This document shows, piece by piece, positions 53,005 through 62,324 of a DNA stretch of 64,000 nt. The notes under the pieces are model-generated. The model did not search any database. It had not been told where the DNA came from and saw nothing but the letters and a program-made list of their open reading frames with translations. The stretch comes from Streptomyces sp. 549. GTDB lineage: Bacteria > Actinomycetota > Actinomycetes > Streptomycetales > Streptomycetaceae. Position 1 is the stretch's first letter; the number at the start of each line of letters is the position of its first letter. Made by a program: the position numbers and the translations under genes. The stretch covers positions 35,747 through 99,746 of the forward strand of contig NZ_JASKMT010000021.1 of the NCBI RefSeq assembly GCF_030124175.1. Direction: 5' to 3'.

Positions 53005-54747
53005 ATGCGGCACCCCAGCAGGCGACCTAGTATCGGCCGACCATCCGGCGCCGCCCGCGCGGTTGTTCTCGCCCTCCTCATCCCCGTGCTCACGCTGCTC
53101 ACCCTGCTTGCCGGATCGCCCTCCACGGCGGATTCCGACCAGCGCCCGGCGGCGGCGGCGAACGCCACGGCACCGGCCTTGCCCCTGGGGTCCGGTGACC
53201 TGCACGAGGCGCGGACAAGCGAGGCCGTCGGGCCCGGCGTCACCCATATCACCATCAAGCGCGGCCACGCCTCAGCCAACGACTACTGGACCGTCACCGC
53301 CGGGCTCGCCACCGGCGAACCGGAGATCGCAGCCCTCGAACAGCGGCTGCGGGAACTGGGCCACGACCCGCGCCGCGAAGCCGTCGCCGGCCCCGACCCG
53401 CGCGGCCCGCCCGGCCGCCCGATGGCCACCGCCGTCCGCGTCGGCGCTTTCCCCACCTCCGCCGAAGCCGGGCAGCTGAGGGCCGAGCTCGTTAGCGCCG
53501 GTCTCAGCGCCCGCGTCCACCACACCAGCGAGGACGGCCACCACACCACCGGCCCCTGGCGCCTCAACGTCCTCCTCCTCAACCCCGCCGCCGCCAAGCG
53601 ACTCCGCGTCGAACTTGGCCAAGGTCGTATCGAGGGCCTGGAGTCCGTCAGCTCCGCCGCCCACCGCACCGGCGCTCTCGCGGCCGTGAACGGCGGCTTC
53701 TACGTCACCCCCAACACCCGGCGCGAACCCGGGCCTTGGCTCGCCGGCACCCCCGGCGATCCCGCCGGGCTCACCGTCATCGGCGGCGACCTCCTCTCCG
53801 AGTCCGTCCTGCACCGGCCCGCCCTCGTCCTCCCCGGTTCCTCCGGCCTCCGCCCGGCCGTACGCCGTCTGTCCACCCGGCTGAGCATCACCGATTCCCG
53901 GGGCGCCGCGCACCCCGTCACCGGCCTCAACCGCTTCCCCGGGCTTGTCCCTTACTGCGGCGGCGCCTGGGCCACCGGCCGTGACAAGGCCGCCCACCAC
54001 GACTACACCTGCGGCAGCTCCGACGACCTCGTTGTCATCACCCCCACTTACGGCCGGCAGGCTCCCGCAGGGGACGGCCGCCAGGCCCTCCTCGACGCGA
54101 ACGGCCAGGTCACCGCGCTCCAGGACCACCGCGGCGGCCCGGTGCCTCCGGGCGGAAGCGTCGTCCAGGGACGGGGCGCGGCGGCCCAGTGGCTGGCCAC
54201 CAACGCCCGCCCCGGCGTCCGCCTCCAGATCCGCCAGGAGGTGACCGATCCCGACACCCGCCAGCGGCTCCGACCCACCCCGAGCCTGGACATCATCGAA
54301 GGCGGCCCCCTGCTCCTCCGCGGTGGCCGCACCGTGCTCGATCCTGTCCGTGACGGCTGGAGTCCGCAGGCCATCGACGGTCACGACCGCCGCGCCTTCT
54401 ACAACGACTGGTACCTGCGCAGGAACCCGCGTACCGCTGCCGGGACCACCGCCTCCGGCCATCTCATCCTGATGACCGCCGACGGCCGTCAGCCCGGACA
54501 CAGCGCCGGGCTCACCATCACGGAGACGGCGGCCGTCATGCGCAGCCTCGGCGCCGTCGACGCCCTCAACCTCGACGGCGGCGGCTCCACCACCCTCGTC
54601 ACCCACGACCGCGTCCGCAACACCCCCAGCGACCCCACCGGAGAACGCCCCGTCGCCACCGTCCTCCTCCTACCCTCCGCAGCCGGTCCTCCAGACCCGC
54701 CCGCCCGACAAGCGGGGAACAACAGCCCTGGCCGACACGGTCGTTGA
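53005..54747 (+). CDS. Secreted phosphodiester glycosidase (NAGPA) family protein
   Basis: The 580-residue protein has a signal peptide or anchor (about 1-45). A SPOR-like stretch follows (about 135-175; V-R-V-G-A-F-P-T-S-A-E-A then L-V-S-A-G-L-S-A-R-V). The C-terminal half is an NAGPA-type domain (about 200-565) with A-A-V-N-G-G-F-Y, a C-G pair near 320-340, and the family end motif A-L-N-L-D-G-G-G-S-T-T. Enzymes of the family cleave N-acetylglucosamine-1-phosphodiester bonds, and bacterial members act on the cell surface. GGAGG lies upstream of ATG 53005. Confidence 0.85.
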   Translation: MRHPSRRPSIGRPSGAARAVVLALLIPVLTLLTLLAGSPSTADSDQRPAAAANATAPALPLGSGDLHEARTSEAVGPGVTHITIKRGHASANDYWTVTAGLATGEPEIAALEQRLRELGHDPRREAVAGPDPRGPPGRPMATAVRVGAFPTSAEAGQLRAELVSAGLSARVHHTSEDGHHTTGPWRLNVLLLNPAAAKRLRVELGQGRIEGLESVSSAAHRTGALAAVNGGFYVTPNTRREPGPWLAGTPGDPAGLTVIGGDLLSESVLHRPALVLPGSSGLRPAVRRLSTRLSITDSRGAAHPVTGLNRFPGLVPYCGGAWATGRDKAAHHDYTCGSSDDLVVITPTYGRQAPAGDGRQALLDANGQVTALQDHRGGPVPPGGSVVQGRGAAAQWLATNARPGVRLQIRQEVTDPDTRQRLRPTPSLDIIEGGPLLLRGGRTVLDPVRDGWSPQAIDGHDRRAFYNDWYLRRNPRTAAGTTASGHLILMTADGRQPGHSAGLTITETAAVMRSLGAVDALNLDGGGSTTLVTHDRVRNTPSDPTGERPVATVLLLPSAAGPPDPPARQAGNNSPGRHGR

Positions 54748-54843
54748 CATGCTGATCACGTCCTGCCTGGACACTGACCTGGATGCACGAACGAGGGGTG
54801 GTCCACGATCGGTTCGGGCCTCGCCTGCAGGAGGAAATCCCTG

Positions 54844-54990
54844 ATCAGGATCGACGAAGAGGTGCCCGCGCATCTCCAGGTCCACCTGATCGTCTACAAC
54901 TACGGCGCCCACATGACCCCGGCGATCAGGGCATGGCTGGCCAAACTCCCGCGGTTCCAGAGGTGGAGCGACTCACCCGCGACGTGGGTG
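54844..54990 (+). mobile_element. IS630-family transposase fragment
   Basis: A frame reads V-P-A-H-L-Q-V-H-L-I-V-Y-N-Y-G-A-H and A-I-R-A-W-L-A-K-L-P-R-F, matching the second catalytic region of IS630-type transposases (usually D-N-Y-G-T-H-K-T). The catalytic Asp is replaced by Tyr, and the sequence loses similarity after the R-F. No terminal repeats are found. It is an old remnant. Confidence 0.65.
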
Positions 54991-55129
54991 TCGCCCACGG
55001 GGTCGAGCGCTACCTTCTGCAGTTCTGGCCCCAGACGTGAGCTGAGGAGCTGCTGCCAGCGCCGCGTGGGCAGGTGAGCGCGGGGCGTGCGGCCGCACCT
55101 GAAGTAGCGAGCTGTGGACTGCGGCGTTC

Positions 55130-55301
55130 CGGGTGGATCTGGGCGGTCCCATCGGTCCGGTCCGTACCGGTGTCGGAAGTTCCGGCGGGGTCCTGGGGGG
55201 AGACGGACCCCGCAGCTTTCGCCGGGGGTGCTCTGCTGCTGCTCGCCACGGCGGGCGGCGCGCTCTACTGGCGGCGTCGCGGTGTCGCCCGCGCCCGCTG
55301 A
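55130..55301 (+). pseudogene. C-terminal anchor piece of a surface protein
   Basis: A frame ends with a hydrophobic helix (A-F-A-G-G-A-L-L-L-L-A-T-A-G-G-A-L-Y-W) and R-R-R-G-V-A-R-A-R, the usual end of actinomycete secreted proteins with a C-terminal membrane anchor. No LPxTG motif and no upstream domain are present. Confidence 0.4.
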
Positions 55302-55455
55302 CCGGCCGGGCAACCGGGCAGTGGTCGCCGGCAGTGCCCCGGCACTCGCGTGAATATGCCCCCGGCGCGGTCGCGCCTGCACGGCTCACCGCCGGGGGCC
55401 GGTCATGTTGCTCCTCATGCAGGATCCATTCGACTGTGCCGCCGTGCTGGCAGCC

Positions 55456-56796
55456 TCACAGGGCCCTTGCCCGGTCCAGGAGAGCAGCGGTGGGCCGGTG
55501 GCGGCGATGGGGAACGAGGCGCCGGCGCATCGCGGCGAGACGGCGGGTGGCCCGCACCGAGTCAAGGTGTGGGTAGTCGTCGAGGAAGACGTGCCAGTGG
55601 GCCAGGGCGGCTTCCAGATGCCCCTGGGAGAGGCGGATATCGGCGAGACCGGCGTGGGTGAGGACGCGGGCGTGCCGTTCGGCGGAGGTGCGTCTCCTCA
55701 GCGACGTGGTGAAGGCGTCTATCGCGCCGGGGACGTCGCCGAGCGCCAGTAGCGTCTGACCGCGCTGGTAGAGCAGGGCGGCGAGGGAGTAGGCGGTGAA
55801 CGGCCCGGGTGCGGAGTCGGCCCGGCTGTGGAGACGCTCGGCGGTGGCCAGGGCTCTCAGTGCCGCGTGCCGGTCATGGTGGGCTGCGCTGACCGCGAGG
55901 TGGGCCTGCGTGAAGGCGCGGGCGATGCGCGGCGCGCCCCGGGATGCCTCGATGGCACGTTCGGACAGGCTCACCGTGGCGGGAGTGCGGTGGCCCAGGT
56001 CGTGGGCGTGGGTGGCCATCAGCCTCAGCGCGATCGCGAAGGCGGCCGCGTCGTCCGCCTCGGCGGCCAGGCGGGTGGCGAGGTGGTGGTAGCGCTGGGC
56101 GAGGGCGTCGGCGCCGTCGTCGGCGGTCATGGTGCCCAGCAGCAGGGTCAGCCGGGCCGCTCCCGCCAGTAACTGGCGGTGCAGGGTGTCACCGACGGGT
56201 GCGCGCAGCCAACCGGTGACCGGCTGGGCGAGATAGGCGGCCAGGGCGGCACGCACGTGCCCGCCGCCGTGTTGCTCGGCGGCCTCCGCGAACCGGGCGG
56301 CCATCGCGTCCATCTGGCCCACCCGGGCGTGCGGGGGGACACCGGGCCGCACCGGGGCGTCACCGTGCGCACCGGATAGGGCGGGCGGGGCGGCCAGGTC
56401 CGGGGCGAGCGTGGCCAGGCTGTAGACGCCGCCGGTGAGCAGACGGCGGCGGGCCGGGTCGAGTTCGGCCCGCACCAGCGCGGAGAGGGCGCGCGCCGGT
56501 TCCGTCCCGCCGAGCTGCGGCTGCCCGGAGGTCGAGGCCGGCACAGCCTTCGACAGGCCCGCCTGTGCGGGTGTGACGACCCGTCCCAGGCGGCGGGAGA
56601 GTGCCTCAAGCAGGAAGACCGGGGCCGGCGGGCGCGGGGAGGCGCCGGACAGCCAGCGTGACACCGACGACTGGCCGCACGCCAGCCGGTGCCCGTGCTC
56701 GGCGGCCACCACTCTGATCTCCGCGGCCAACCTGGCCTCGCTGAACCCGGACTCCTCCAATAACCGCCGCAGCAGGACGTTCGGTTCGGCTCCCAC
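55456..56796 (-). CDS. XRE-type regulator with TPR-like C-terminus
   Basis: The 446-residue protein has an N-terminal helix-turn-helix (about 10-60; F-S-E-A-R-L-A-A-E-I, then G-Q-S-S-V-S-R-W-L-S-G) and a long Ala-rich helical repeat region (about 130-440) like the SARP/TPR half of Streptomyces pathway regulators. GTG 56796 has GGGAGGGG upstream. It is divergent from the terpene cluster (230-base gap) and is the obvious candidate regulator of it. Confidence 0.85.
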   Translation of the reverse strand: MGAEPNVLLRRLLEESGFSEARLAAEIRVVAAEHGHRLACGQSSVSRWLSGASPRPPAPVFLLEALSRRLGRVVTPAQAGLSKAVPASTSGQPQLGGTEPARALSALVRAELDPARRRLLTGGVYSLATLAPDLAAPPALSGAHGDAPVRPGVPPHARVGQMDAMAARFAEAAEQHGGGHVRAALAAYLAQPVTGWLRAPVGDTLHRQLLAGAARLTLLLGTMTADDGADALAQRYHHLATRLAAEADDAAAFAIALRLMATHAHDLGHRTPATVSLSERAIEASRGAPRIARAFTQAHLAVSAAHHDRHAALRALATAERLHSRADSAPGPFTAYSLAALLYQRGQTLLALGDVPGAIDAFTTSLRRRTSAERHARVLTHAGLADIRLSQGHLEAALAHWHVFLDDYPHLDSVRATRRLAAMRRRLVPHRRHRPTAALLDRARAL

Positions 56797-57026
56797 GGTC
56801 GTCCCCTCCCACCCGGCTCCACCCCGTCCGCCACAGCGCCCATGCCGGCTTTCACAAGGACACGAAGTCGGATGCCGTGCATGGCATCCGACCACCCGCC
56901 CCCCTGGGCGGAACGTGCGCGGGGTTGTGCACTGGTTGATACCCCGTCACGCCCGCCCGTGAAGCCTGGTCCAGGCCAGCGCGGTTGCCCGCACCGCCCC
57001 GCACACCGTGAAGGAGAACGATCCTG

Positions 57027-58892
57027 ATGGCCGCTCCCACCGCGTCGTCCCCGGGGCCGCCCGCGCTGCCCGACGGCCTGCGCGAGGTACGTGCCTGGCC
57101 CGCCGCGGAACTGCCGTCCCTGGCCGCGCGCATCCGCACCTTCCTGGTCAACGCGGTGTGCGCCAGCGGCGGTCACCTGGGCCCGAACCTTGGGGTCGTC
57201 GAACTCACCCTGGCCCTGCACCGGGTCTTCGACTCACCCCGCGACGCGCTGGTCTTCGACACCGGCCACCAGGCCTACGTGCACAAGCTGCTCACCGGAC
57301 GCAGGCGCGGGTTCACCGCACTGCGCCAAGCGGGCGGCCTGTCCGGCTACCCGTCCCGGAGCGAATCGGTGCACGACCTGGTCGAGAACTCCCACGCCTC
57401 CACCGCCCTGTCGTACGCGGACGGCCTGGGCAAGGCCCGCGCACTCAGCGGCGAGCGGGACCGGGCGGTGGTCGCGGTCATCGGCGACGGCGCCCTGACC
57501 GGAGGCATGGCCTTCGAAGCCCTCAACAACATCGGCGCGGCCCCGGACCGGCCGGTTGTCGTCGTCGTCAACGACAACGGCCGCTCCTACGCCCCCACCA
57601 CGGGCGCTCTGGCCCGCCATCTGGCGGCGCTGAAGCAGGGCGGTGGCGCCGAAGCCTGCCAGAACTGGTTCACCGAACTCGGCTTCACCTACGTCGGCCC
57701 CGTCGACGGCCACAACACCCCGGAACTCGAAGCTGCACTGCGTCACGCGCGGGCGACGCGGCGCCCGGTCTTGGTGCACGTGATGACCGTCAAGGGCAAG
57801 GGATACCAGCCCGCCGAGACGGACCCGTCGGACTGCCTGCACGCCGTCGGCACCGTCGATCCGGCCACCGGCAGGCCCGCCCAGCCCGCCCCGGCGTCGC
57901 CGACCTGGACGAACGTGTTCGGCCAGGCCCTGACGGAACTCGCCGCCCAGCGCGACGACGTGGTGGCGATCACCGCCGCCATGCCGCGGCCCACCGGCCT
58001 GCACCTGATGGCCGCCCGCTTCCCCCAACGCGTCTTCGACGTCGGCATCGCCGAACAGCACGCCGTCACCAGCGCCGCGGGGCTCGCGACCGCTGGGTTC
58101 CATCCGGTCGTGGCGATCTACGCCACCTTCCTGAACCGCGCCTTCGACCAGGTCCTCATGGACGTCGCGCTGCACCGGCTGCCGGTCACCCTCGTCCTGG
58201 ACCGCGCCGGAATCACCGGCCCCGACGGGCCCTCCCACCACGGCATGTGGGACCTGGCCCTGCTCTCGGCCGTTCCCGGACTCCGGCTCGCCGCACCCCG
58301 CGACGCCACCCGGCTGCGCACCCTGCTGAGCGAAGCCGTCGACACCGGGGACGGGCCGACGGTGCTGCGCATCCCCAAAGGCGCCACCGGCGGCAGTGTC
58401 GAGGCCGTGGCCCGGATGGACGGCCTCGACATCCTGCACCGCAGCACCCGCCGCCCCCTCGACGTCCTGCTCGTCACCGTCGGCGCTCTCGCCGCCACCG
58501 GCCTCCGGGCGGCCGCGCTGCTGGAGGAGCAGGGGCTCGGCGTCACCGTGGTGGACCCCCGCTGGGCGCTGCCGGCCAACCCGGCCCTGCCCGCGCTCGC
58601 CGCACGCCACCGCCTGGCCGTGACCGTCGAGGACGGCATCCGCGCCGGCGCGGCCGGCACGGCCATCGCCCAGACCTGCCAGGACGCGGGAGTCACCACC
58701 CCGGTCGTCACCCTCGGCCTGCCCACCGCCTTCGTCCCCCACGGCTCCCGGAGTGCCCTGCTCGCCCAGGCAGGCCTGGACGCGCCGGGCATCACCCATG
58801 CCGTCCTGCACGCCATGGACCACCAGCGGGCGACCCCCTCGACCGACGGTGTGGACCGTGCCCGCCCCCTACCGGATCGGAGCCGCCGGTGA
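57027..58892 (+). CDS. dxs: 1-Deoxy-D-xylulose-5-phosphate synthase
   Basis: The 621-residue thiamine-diphosphate enzyme has H50 and H81 (in F-D-T-G-H-Q-A-Y), the ThDP motif G-D-G-A-L-T-G-G (153-160) through L-N-N (166-168), the transketolase pyrimidine domain with G-I-A-E-Q-H-A-V-T, and D-R-A-G-I-T-G-P-D-G-P-S-H-H-G. It makes DXP from pyruvate and glyceraldehyde 3-phosphate, the first step of the MEP isoprenoid pathway. It is first in a tightly coupled operon and is probably a cluster-dedicated second copy; the housekeeping gene is expected elsewhere. AAGGAGA precedes ATG 57027. Confidence 0.95.
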   Translation: MAAPTASSPGPPALPDGLREVRAWPAAELPSLAARIRTFLVNAVCASGGHLGPNLGVVELTLALHRVFDSPRDALVFDTGHQAYVHKLLTGRRRGFTALRQAGGLSGYPSRSESVHDLVENSHASTALSYADGLGKARALSGERDRAVVAVIGDGALTGGMAFEALNNIGAAPDRPVVVVVNDNGRSYAPTTGALARHLAALKQGGGAEACQNWFTELGFTYVGPVDGHNTPELEAALRHARATRRPVLVHVMTVKGKGYQPAETDPSDCLHAVGTVDPATGRPAQPAPASPTWTNVFGQALTELAAQRDDVVAITAAMPRPTGLHLMAARFPQRVFDVGIAEQHAVTSAAGLATAGFHPVVAIYATFLNRAFDQVLMDVALHRLPVTLVLDRAGITGPDGPSHHGMWDLALLSAVPGLRLAAPRDATRLRTLLSEAVDTGDGPTVLRIPKGATGGSVEAVARMDGLDILHRSTRRPLDVLLVTVGALAATGLRAAALLEEQGLGVTVVDPRWALPANPALPALAARHRLAVTVEDGIRAGAAGTAIAQTCQDAGVTTPVVTLGLPTAFVPHGSRSALLAQAGLDAPGITHAVLHAMDHQRATPSTDGVDRARPLPDRSRR

Positions 58893-60025
58893 CCGCCATC
58901 GACCTCGGCCTGCCCTCCCGGTCCAGCCTGCTTCCCGTGCGCCGCCCCAGCCGCCGGCTGAGCGTCGGCGACGTCCCGGTGGGCGGCGGAGCGCCGATCA
59001 GCGTGCAGACCATGACCACCACTCCGACCGCCGACGTGGACGCGACGCTGCGGCAGATCGCCGAAGTCACCGCCGCGGGCTGCGACATCGTCCGCGTCGC
59101 CGTGCCCACGCAGGACGACGCCGACGCCCTGCCGGCCATCGTCGCCAAGTCCCCGATCCCCGTCATCGCGGACATCCACTTCCAGCCCCGCTACGTCTTC
59201 GCCGCCATCGACGCCGGCTGCGCGGCGGTCCGAGTGAACCCCGGCAACATCAGGAAGTTCGACGACCGGGTCGGCGACATCGCCGACGCCGCGACCGCTG
59301 CCGGGGTGCCCCTCCGCATCGGCGTCAACGCCGGCTCCCTCGACCCCCGCCTGCTCGCCAAGCACGGCCGCGCCACCCCGGAAGCCCTGGCGGAGTCCGC
59401 TCTGTGGGAGTGCTCGCTGTTCGAGGAGCACGGCTTCCAGGACCTGAAGGTCGCCGTCAAACACCACGACCCCCTGACGATGATCGCCGCGAACCGGCTG
59501 CTCGCCGAACGCTGCCCGTACCCGCTCCACCTCGGCGTCACCGAAGCCGGTCCGGCCTTCCAGGGAGCGATCAAGTCCGCCGTCGCCTTCGGCGTCCTCC
59601 TCGCCGACGGCATAGGCGACACCGTCCGCGTCTCCCTCTCCGCCGACCCGGTGGAACAGGTCAGGGCCGGCAATCACATCCTGCAGTCGCTCGGCCTGCG
59701 CCCCCGCAAGCTAGAGATCGTCTCCTGCCCCGGCTGTGGCCGCCTCCAGGTCGACATCCACCGCCTCGCCGCCCGCGTGGAAGCCGCGTTCGACGGTTTC
59801 CCCCACCCCCTGCGCGTCGCGGTGATGGGCTGCGTGGTCAACGGACCCGGCGAATCCCGCGAAGCCGACCTCGGCGTCTCCTGCGGCAACGGCAAGGGCC
59901 AGATCTACGTCCGCGGCCAGGTCGTCAGGACCGTGCCCGAACAGCAGGTCGTCGACGCCCTCGTCGAGGAGGCCCTGCGGCTCGGCGAACAGGCGGAGCT
60001 ACCGGAAGCGGGCGACACGCCGTGA
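58889..60025 (+). CDS. ispG: 4-Hydroxy-3-methylbut-2-enyl diphosphate synthase
   Basis: The 378-residue iron-sulfur enzyme has the N-terminal TIM-barrel start (I-S-V-Q-T-M-T-T-T, about 37-45), D-I-V-R-V-A-V-P, I-A-D-I-H-F and the [4Fe-4S] ligands C280 and C283 (S-C-P-G-C-G) plus C315 (M-G-C-V-V-N-G-P-G-E). It reduces MEcPP to HMBPP, late in the MEP pathway. GTG 58889 overlaps the dxs stop and its own stop overlaps the next GTG, so the operon is translationally coupled. Like dxs it is probably a cluster-dedicated copy. Confidence 0.95.
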   Translation: MTAIDLGLPSRSSLLPVRRPSRRLSVGDVPVGGGAPISVQTMTTTPTADVDATLRQIAEVTAAGCDIVRVAVPTQDDADALPAIVAKSPIPVIADIHFQPRYVFAAIDAGCAAVRVNPGNIRKFDDRVGDIADAATAAGVPLRIGVNAGSLDPRLLAKHGRATPEALAESALWECSLFEEHGFQDLKVAVKHHDPLTMIAANRLLAERCPYPLHLGVTEAGPAFQGAIKSAVAFGVLLADGIGDTVRVSLSADPVEQVRAGNHILQSLGLRPRKLEIVSCPGCGRLQVDIHRLAARVEAAFDGFPHPLRVAVMGCVVNGPGESREADLGVSCGNGKGQIYVRGQVVRTVPEQQVVDALVEEALRLGEQAELPEAGDTP

Positions 60026-61086
60026 CCTCGACGCCAGTGACCACCGGCCCGATCGACCTGGACGCCGTTCGCGCCGGAGTCGACGCCGTGCTGAACGGCT
60101 TCCTTCAGCACAAGAGCGCCACCGCCGCGCGGGGCAACCTGCCAGGCGACGTCACACGTTGCCTGGGCGAGTTCCTGACCGCGGGCGGCAAACGCCTGCG
60201 GCCCCTCCTGTGCGTCGTCGGCTGGTACGCCGCCGGCGGACACGACGACCCCGAACGCGTGTTGCGCGCCGCGGCGTCCCTGGAGCTGTTCCACGCCTTC
60301 GCGCTCATCCACGACGACATCATGGACAACTCCCCGACGCGCCGCGGCCGAGCCACCGTGCACCGCGCGCTCGCCGCCGGCCGCGGCCACGCCACGGACC
60401 CGGACCGGTGGGGTGCCGGCGCCGCGATCCTCATCGGCGACATGGCCCTGGCCTGGTCCGACGAACTCCTCCACACCACACGCCCCACGCCCCTGCTGCT
60501 CCACGTCGTCGACAGCATGCGCGAGGAGATCATCTACGGCCAGTACCTCGACCTGCTCGCTCCCGACCGGCCCCTCACCGACGTCGACGCGGCGTTTCGG
60601 GTCATCCGCTACAAGACCGCCAAGTACACGATCGAGCGCCCACTGCACGCCGGAGCGGCTCTCGCCGGGGTCGGCGAGGCGATCCTCGAGCCGATGAGCC
60701 GGTTCGCGATGCCACTCGGGGAAGCCTTCCAGCTCCGGGACGACCTGCTCGGCGTGTTCGGTGATCCCGCCAGGACTGGCAAGTCCGTCCTGGACGACCT
60801 GCGTGAGGGCAAGCACACCGTGCTGCTCGCCCTCGCCGCCCGCAACGCCGACCCCTGCCAACTGGCGCTGCTGCGGCGGCTCGTGGGTGCTCCCGCGCTG
60901 GACGACGACGGTGCCGTCGACGTCCGGCGGGTGCTGGAGGTTACCGGGGCCCGCGCCACCGTCGAGGGCATGATCGCGGCCCGATACCAACAGGCCCTCG
61001 CCGCCGTCGACGACCTTCCTTGCCCGTCCGCCGCGGCCGGCGCCCTGCGCCACATCGCGGCCCTCGCCGTGGAGCGCGCCTCATGA
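60022..61086 (+). CDS. Polyprenyl diphosphate synthase (GGPP/FPP synthase-like)
   Basis: The 354-residue isoprenyl synthase has G-G-K-R-L-R-P (55-61), the first aspartate-rich motif D-D-I-M-D (98-102) followed by R-R-G, K-T-A-K-Y-T (198-203) and the second motif D-D-L-L-G-V-F-G-D (240-248). Phe93 lies five residues before the first Asp, a position that helps set chain length; C15 and C20 products are both possible. Placed directly before a class I terpene synthase, GGPP is the more likely product (inference). GTG 60022 overlaps the ispG stop. Confidence 0.92.
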   Translation: MTSTPVTTGPIDLDAVRAGVDAVLNGFLQHKSATAARGNLPGDVTRCLGEFLTAGGKRLRPLLCVVGWYAAGGHDDPERVLRAAASLELFHAFALIHDDIMDNSPTRRGRATVHRALAAGRGHATDPDRWGAGAAILIGDMALAWSDELLHTTRPTPLLLHVVDSMREEIIYGQYLDLLAPDRPLTDVDAAFRVIRYKTAKYTIERPLHAGAALAGVGEAILEPMSRFAMPLGEAFQLRDDLLGVFGDPARTGKSVLDDLREGKHTVLLALAARNADPCQLALLRRLVGAPALDDDGAVDVRRVLEVTGARATVEGMIAARYQQALAAVDDLPCPSAAAGALRHIAALAVERAS

Positions 61087-61232
61087 CCGCCGAGCGCGCC
61101 TCACGACCGCCGAAGCGTGCGCTGTCCGCGGCGAAAGCCGCTGACCGGCTGTGGAGTCGCTGCCCAGACCCCTCGTACCGGTGACCGCGCGCCTGGTTGC
61201 TGGACCCCGTACCCCCAGAAGGGAAACATCGC

Positions 61233-62324
61233 ATGAGCGTCACGATCGACATCCCCCCACTCTGGTGTCCGCTGGAACTACGGGTCCGGGACGGTGTGGA
61301 GGAGTTCGACGCACGGTCGCACGCCTGGCTGGAGCGGCACGGCCTGGACGAGCGGTCCCTGCTGCGCGCGACCGCCACCGACACCGGCTTTCTCGCGTGC
61401 AGCTGGGCGCCGGACGGTACGCGGGAAGGAGTGCAGCTCCTCTCCGACTGGCTCGTGTGGGCCCTGCTGTTCGACGACTACTACTGCGACGCTGGGGAGC
61501 TGTCGGACCAGCCGGGACCGTTCAACACGCTGATCGCGGAGATGATGGCGCGGGCGATGTACCCGGAACTCGGCCGCACCGGCCGCACCGGTGACACCGC
61601 CTTCGACGCCTTCGCGTCCTCACTCGCCGATATCGTCACCAGAATCCACACGCTGGCCGACCCCCAACTGGCCCACCTCTGCTCACTCGCCCACTACAGA
61701 TGGGCCGTCGGGGCCATGTGCGGGGTGAGCGACCGGGCTGCCGGAACACTGCGGACTGCGAGCCAGCACCTGCTCGTCCGCGCAGCGGACGGAGCGGACT
61801 GCCTGTCCGCGCACATGATCGAGGTCGCCGAGGGGACAGCGCTTCCCGCTTCCGAACGCATCACCCCTGAAGTCCGCGCACTGAGCCAGGCGGCGGGCAT
61901 CCTGCTGACGGTTCCCACGGACCTGGCCTCCTACACGCGCGAGAGTCACCAGGAATGCCTGGAATCGAACGTGGTGCAGATTCTCGGCGTCGAGTACGCC
62001 TGCTCGTCGGAGGAGGCGGTCAGCCGCTCGTGCTCACTCCTGGAGAGCGTCATGGAGTTCTTTGTCGCGATGCGGAGCAAGCTGCAACACAGCGGCAGCA
62101 CGGAACTTCACCGCTACGCGGACCAGATGGCCAACCTGGTGCGCGGAACCTACGAGTGGCAGCGTTTCCTCCCCCGCTACACCACCGCCCTAGACGTTCC
62201 CGTGGCAGGCCGACCCGCTGCCGTCGTCAAGCCCGCCAGAGCCCTGCACGAGATCACCGACACGCCCAACCAGAAGCGTGCCGAGAAGGACCCCGCTATC
62301 GCGTGGTGGTGGGAACTGCTGTGA
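61233..62324 (+). CDS. Class I terpene synthase
   Basis: The 363-residue protein carries D-D-Y-Y-C-D (81-86), a diphosphate-sensor Arg (R183) exactly 46 residues before the second metal motif, T-D-L-A-S-Y-T-R-E (229-237), and the C-terminal R-Y pair (R315, Y316). The second motif has Thr229 where bacterial NSE motifs have Asn; D230, S233 and E237 are kept. It probably cyclises the product of the upstream prenyl synthase, most likely to a diterpene hydrocarbon or alcohol. No P450 or other tailoring gene follows before the IS element. AGAAGGGAA lies upstream of ATG 61233. Confidence 0.9.
   Translation: MSVTIDIPPLWCPLELRVRDGVEEFDARSHAWLERHGLDERSLLRATATDTGFLACSWAPDGTREGVQLLSDWLVWALLFDDYYCDAGELSDQPGPFNTLIAEMMARAMYPELGRTGRTGDTAFDAFASSLADIVTRIHTLADPQLAHLCSLAHYRWAVGAMCGVSDRAAGTLRTASQHLLVRAADGADCLSAHMIEVAEGTALPASERITPEVRALSQAAGILLTVPTDLASYTRESHQECLESNVVQILGVEYACSSEEAVSRSCSLLESVMEFFVAMRSKLQHSGSTELHRYADQMANLVRGTYEWQRFLPRYTTALDVPVAGRPAAVVKPARALHEITDTPNQKRAEKDPAIAWWWELL

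Larger units (their letters stand above)
54748..55455. other. Gap with an IS630 fragment and a protein C-terminus
   Basis: No intact gene lies here. The two recognisable pieces are listed separately (54844-54990 and 55130-55301). Confidence 0.5.

Noticed and set aside
57234..59677. Long minus-strand frames across dxs and ispG
   Set aside because: Antisense shadows of highly conserved enzymes.
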